From: Hydractinia symbiolongicarpus
Taxonomy: Eukaryota; Cnidaria; Hydrozoa; Anthoathecata; Hydractiniidae
NCBI RefSeq assembly: GCF_029227915.1
Contig: NC_079878.1
Coordinates: 11,098,001-11,162,000, forward strand
Length of the DNA stretch: 64,000 nt
Reading direction: 5' to 3'
The position numbers and the translations under genes were made by a program. The notes beneath the pieces are model-generated. The model saw nothing but the letters and a program-made list of their open reading frames with translations, was not told the origin of the DNA and did no database searches. Shown here one piece after another: positions 63,383 to 64,000 of the stretch (positions are counted from its first letter, which is position 1; the number at the start of each line of letters is the position of its first letter).

Positions 63383-63455
63383 GCCTCAACTGTTTAATGA
63401 GAATTTAACGCAAATGTACAATTGAAATTCTCATTCAGTGAAAACGCGGTTGAGT
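63383..63455. repeat. Foldback with 11-bp perfect inner stem
   Basis: AATGAGAATTT (63396-63406) and AAATTCTCATT (63425-63435), with outer CTCAAC and GTTGAG pairing. Possibly another miniature foldback element. Confidence 0.6.
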
Positions 63456-63825
63456 TCCCTATCAATGTTTCTTGTATACGGCAAAATCAAAATGTTTAAA
63501 TGGAATTAATTTTTTTTCTATTCCATATAAAGCTTTAAGAGAATTTTGCTTTTTATTTTAAATTTAAAGTTACATGAAAATTAGATGTAGCAAAGAATGC
63601 CTGTATTTTTCTTCCCATTCCCTTTAGTAGAGAGAATTCCCTTTTGCACAGTGCATTGCATGTAGCGAAAAAACTGTCCGTTAATTGCGGTCCATTTTTT
63701 AGGATTTGACCGAGACTTTTTGACCATCACATTTTGTCCGTGAAGTAGCTAGTCTGTTAATTATGGAGTCAACTGCAGTTTGGGTATCTAAGACCTTTTT
63801 TTCTTTTCAATGGGTATTATGATAA

Positions 63826-63981
63826 TACTGGTCGTTAGCCCGTGGAAATATCCACGAGTTCGCCCGTCCTTTTTATACCGCATTGCGTGGGTCTCGCTAC
63901 CTACCATTTTGCGTGACAGACAGTAGGACGGACGGACGGACGGACGGATGGACAGACGTATACGGGTATTATAAGATAGAT
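63826..63981 (+). mobile_element. Dispersed hairpin repeat with GGAC tail, copy 3
   Basis: Begins TACTGGTCGTTAGCCCGTGG, has the CCCGTGGA hairpin and TTCGCCCGTCC block, and ends TACGGGTATTATAAGATAGA. It corresponds base for base over most of its length with 28982-29132. The internal tetranucleotide run is (GGAC)n here instead of (GACA)n. Confidence 0.8.
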
Positions 63982-64000
63982 AGCACACACTATCTATTTA

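Overview
This is AT-rich nuclear DNA from an animal. Genes are split by GT-AG introns, are sparse, and sit among many transposon remnants and tandem repeats. The two clear housekeeping genes, the metazoan mitoribosomal protein MRPS22 and the signal-peptidase subunit SPCS1, fix it as metazoan. Base composition, Penelope-type retroelements, tRNA-headed SINEs and small secreted cystine-knot proteins would suit a cnidarian, perhaps a hydrozoan. That assignment is inference.

Left part (1-18.5 kb): four genes for small secreted proteins that are essentially a signal peptide plus one C-terminal-type cystine knot (CTCK). Two are on the minus strand (419-572, only exon 1 in the window; 3464-3964, complete) and two on the plus strand (11657-12203; 18071-18442). 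A fifth CTCK gene lies far away on the minus strand (54829-55750) and carries a long lysine-rich tail. Each gene whose first intron can be placed has it in phase 1. The three complete left-hand proteins have 11 cysteines with a C-x-C-C motif. The distant one has 10 cysteines and looks like the DAN/gremlin group. I see this diverged CTCK set as the most interesting biology in the window.

Middle (19-30 kb): no convincing gene. It holds foldback elements, a duplicated element, a 1.45-kb array of a 22-bp minisatellite with higher-order structure, and the 3' end of a dead LINE.

30.4-47.6 kb: SPCS1 (minus, four exons), a 628-bp inverted-repeat DNA element rich in CCTAATTAGG-type palindromes, then MRPS22 (plus, seven exons over 13 kb). 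The 7.5-kb first intron of MRPS22 holds an inverted-repeat element, a broken Penelope-like element with inverted terminal copies and a possible decayed hammerhead ribozyme, and a second reverse-transcriptase fragment. Later introns hold three tRNA-derived SINE-like elements, a 204-bp (GTCT)n microsatellite and a copy of a dispersed hairpin repeat.

47.6-64 kb: mostly non-coding, with a 95-nt foldback, a ~29-bp minisatellite, pogo-like MITEs and more hairpins around the fifth CTCK gene. All exon structures were derived by eye from reading frame, splice consensus and family similarity. No search was run.
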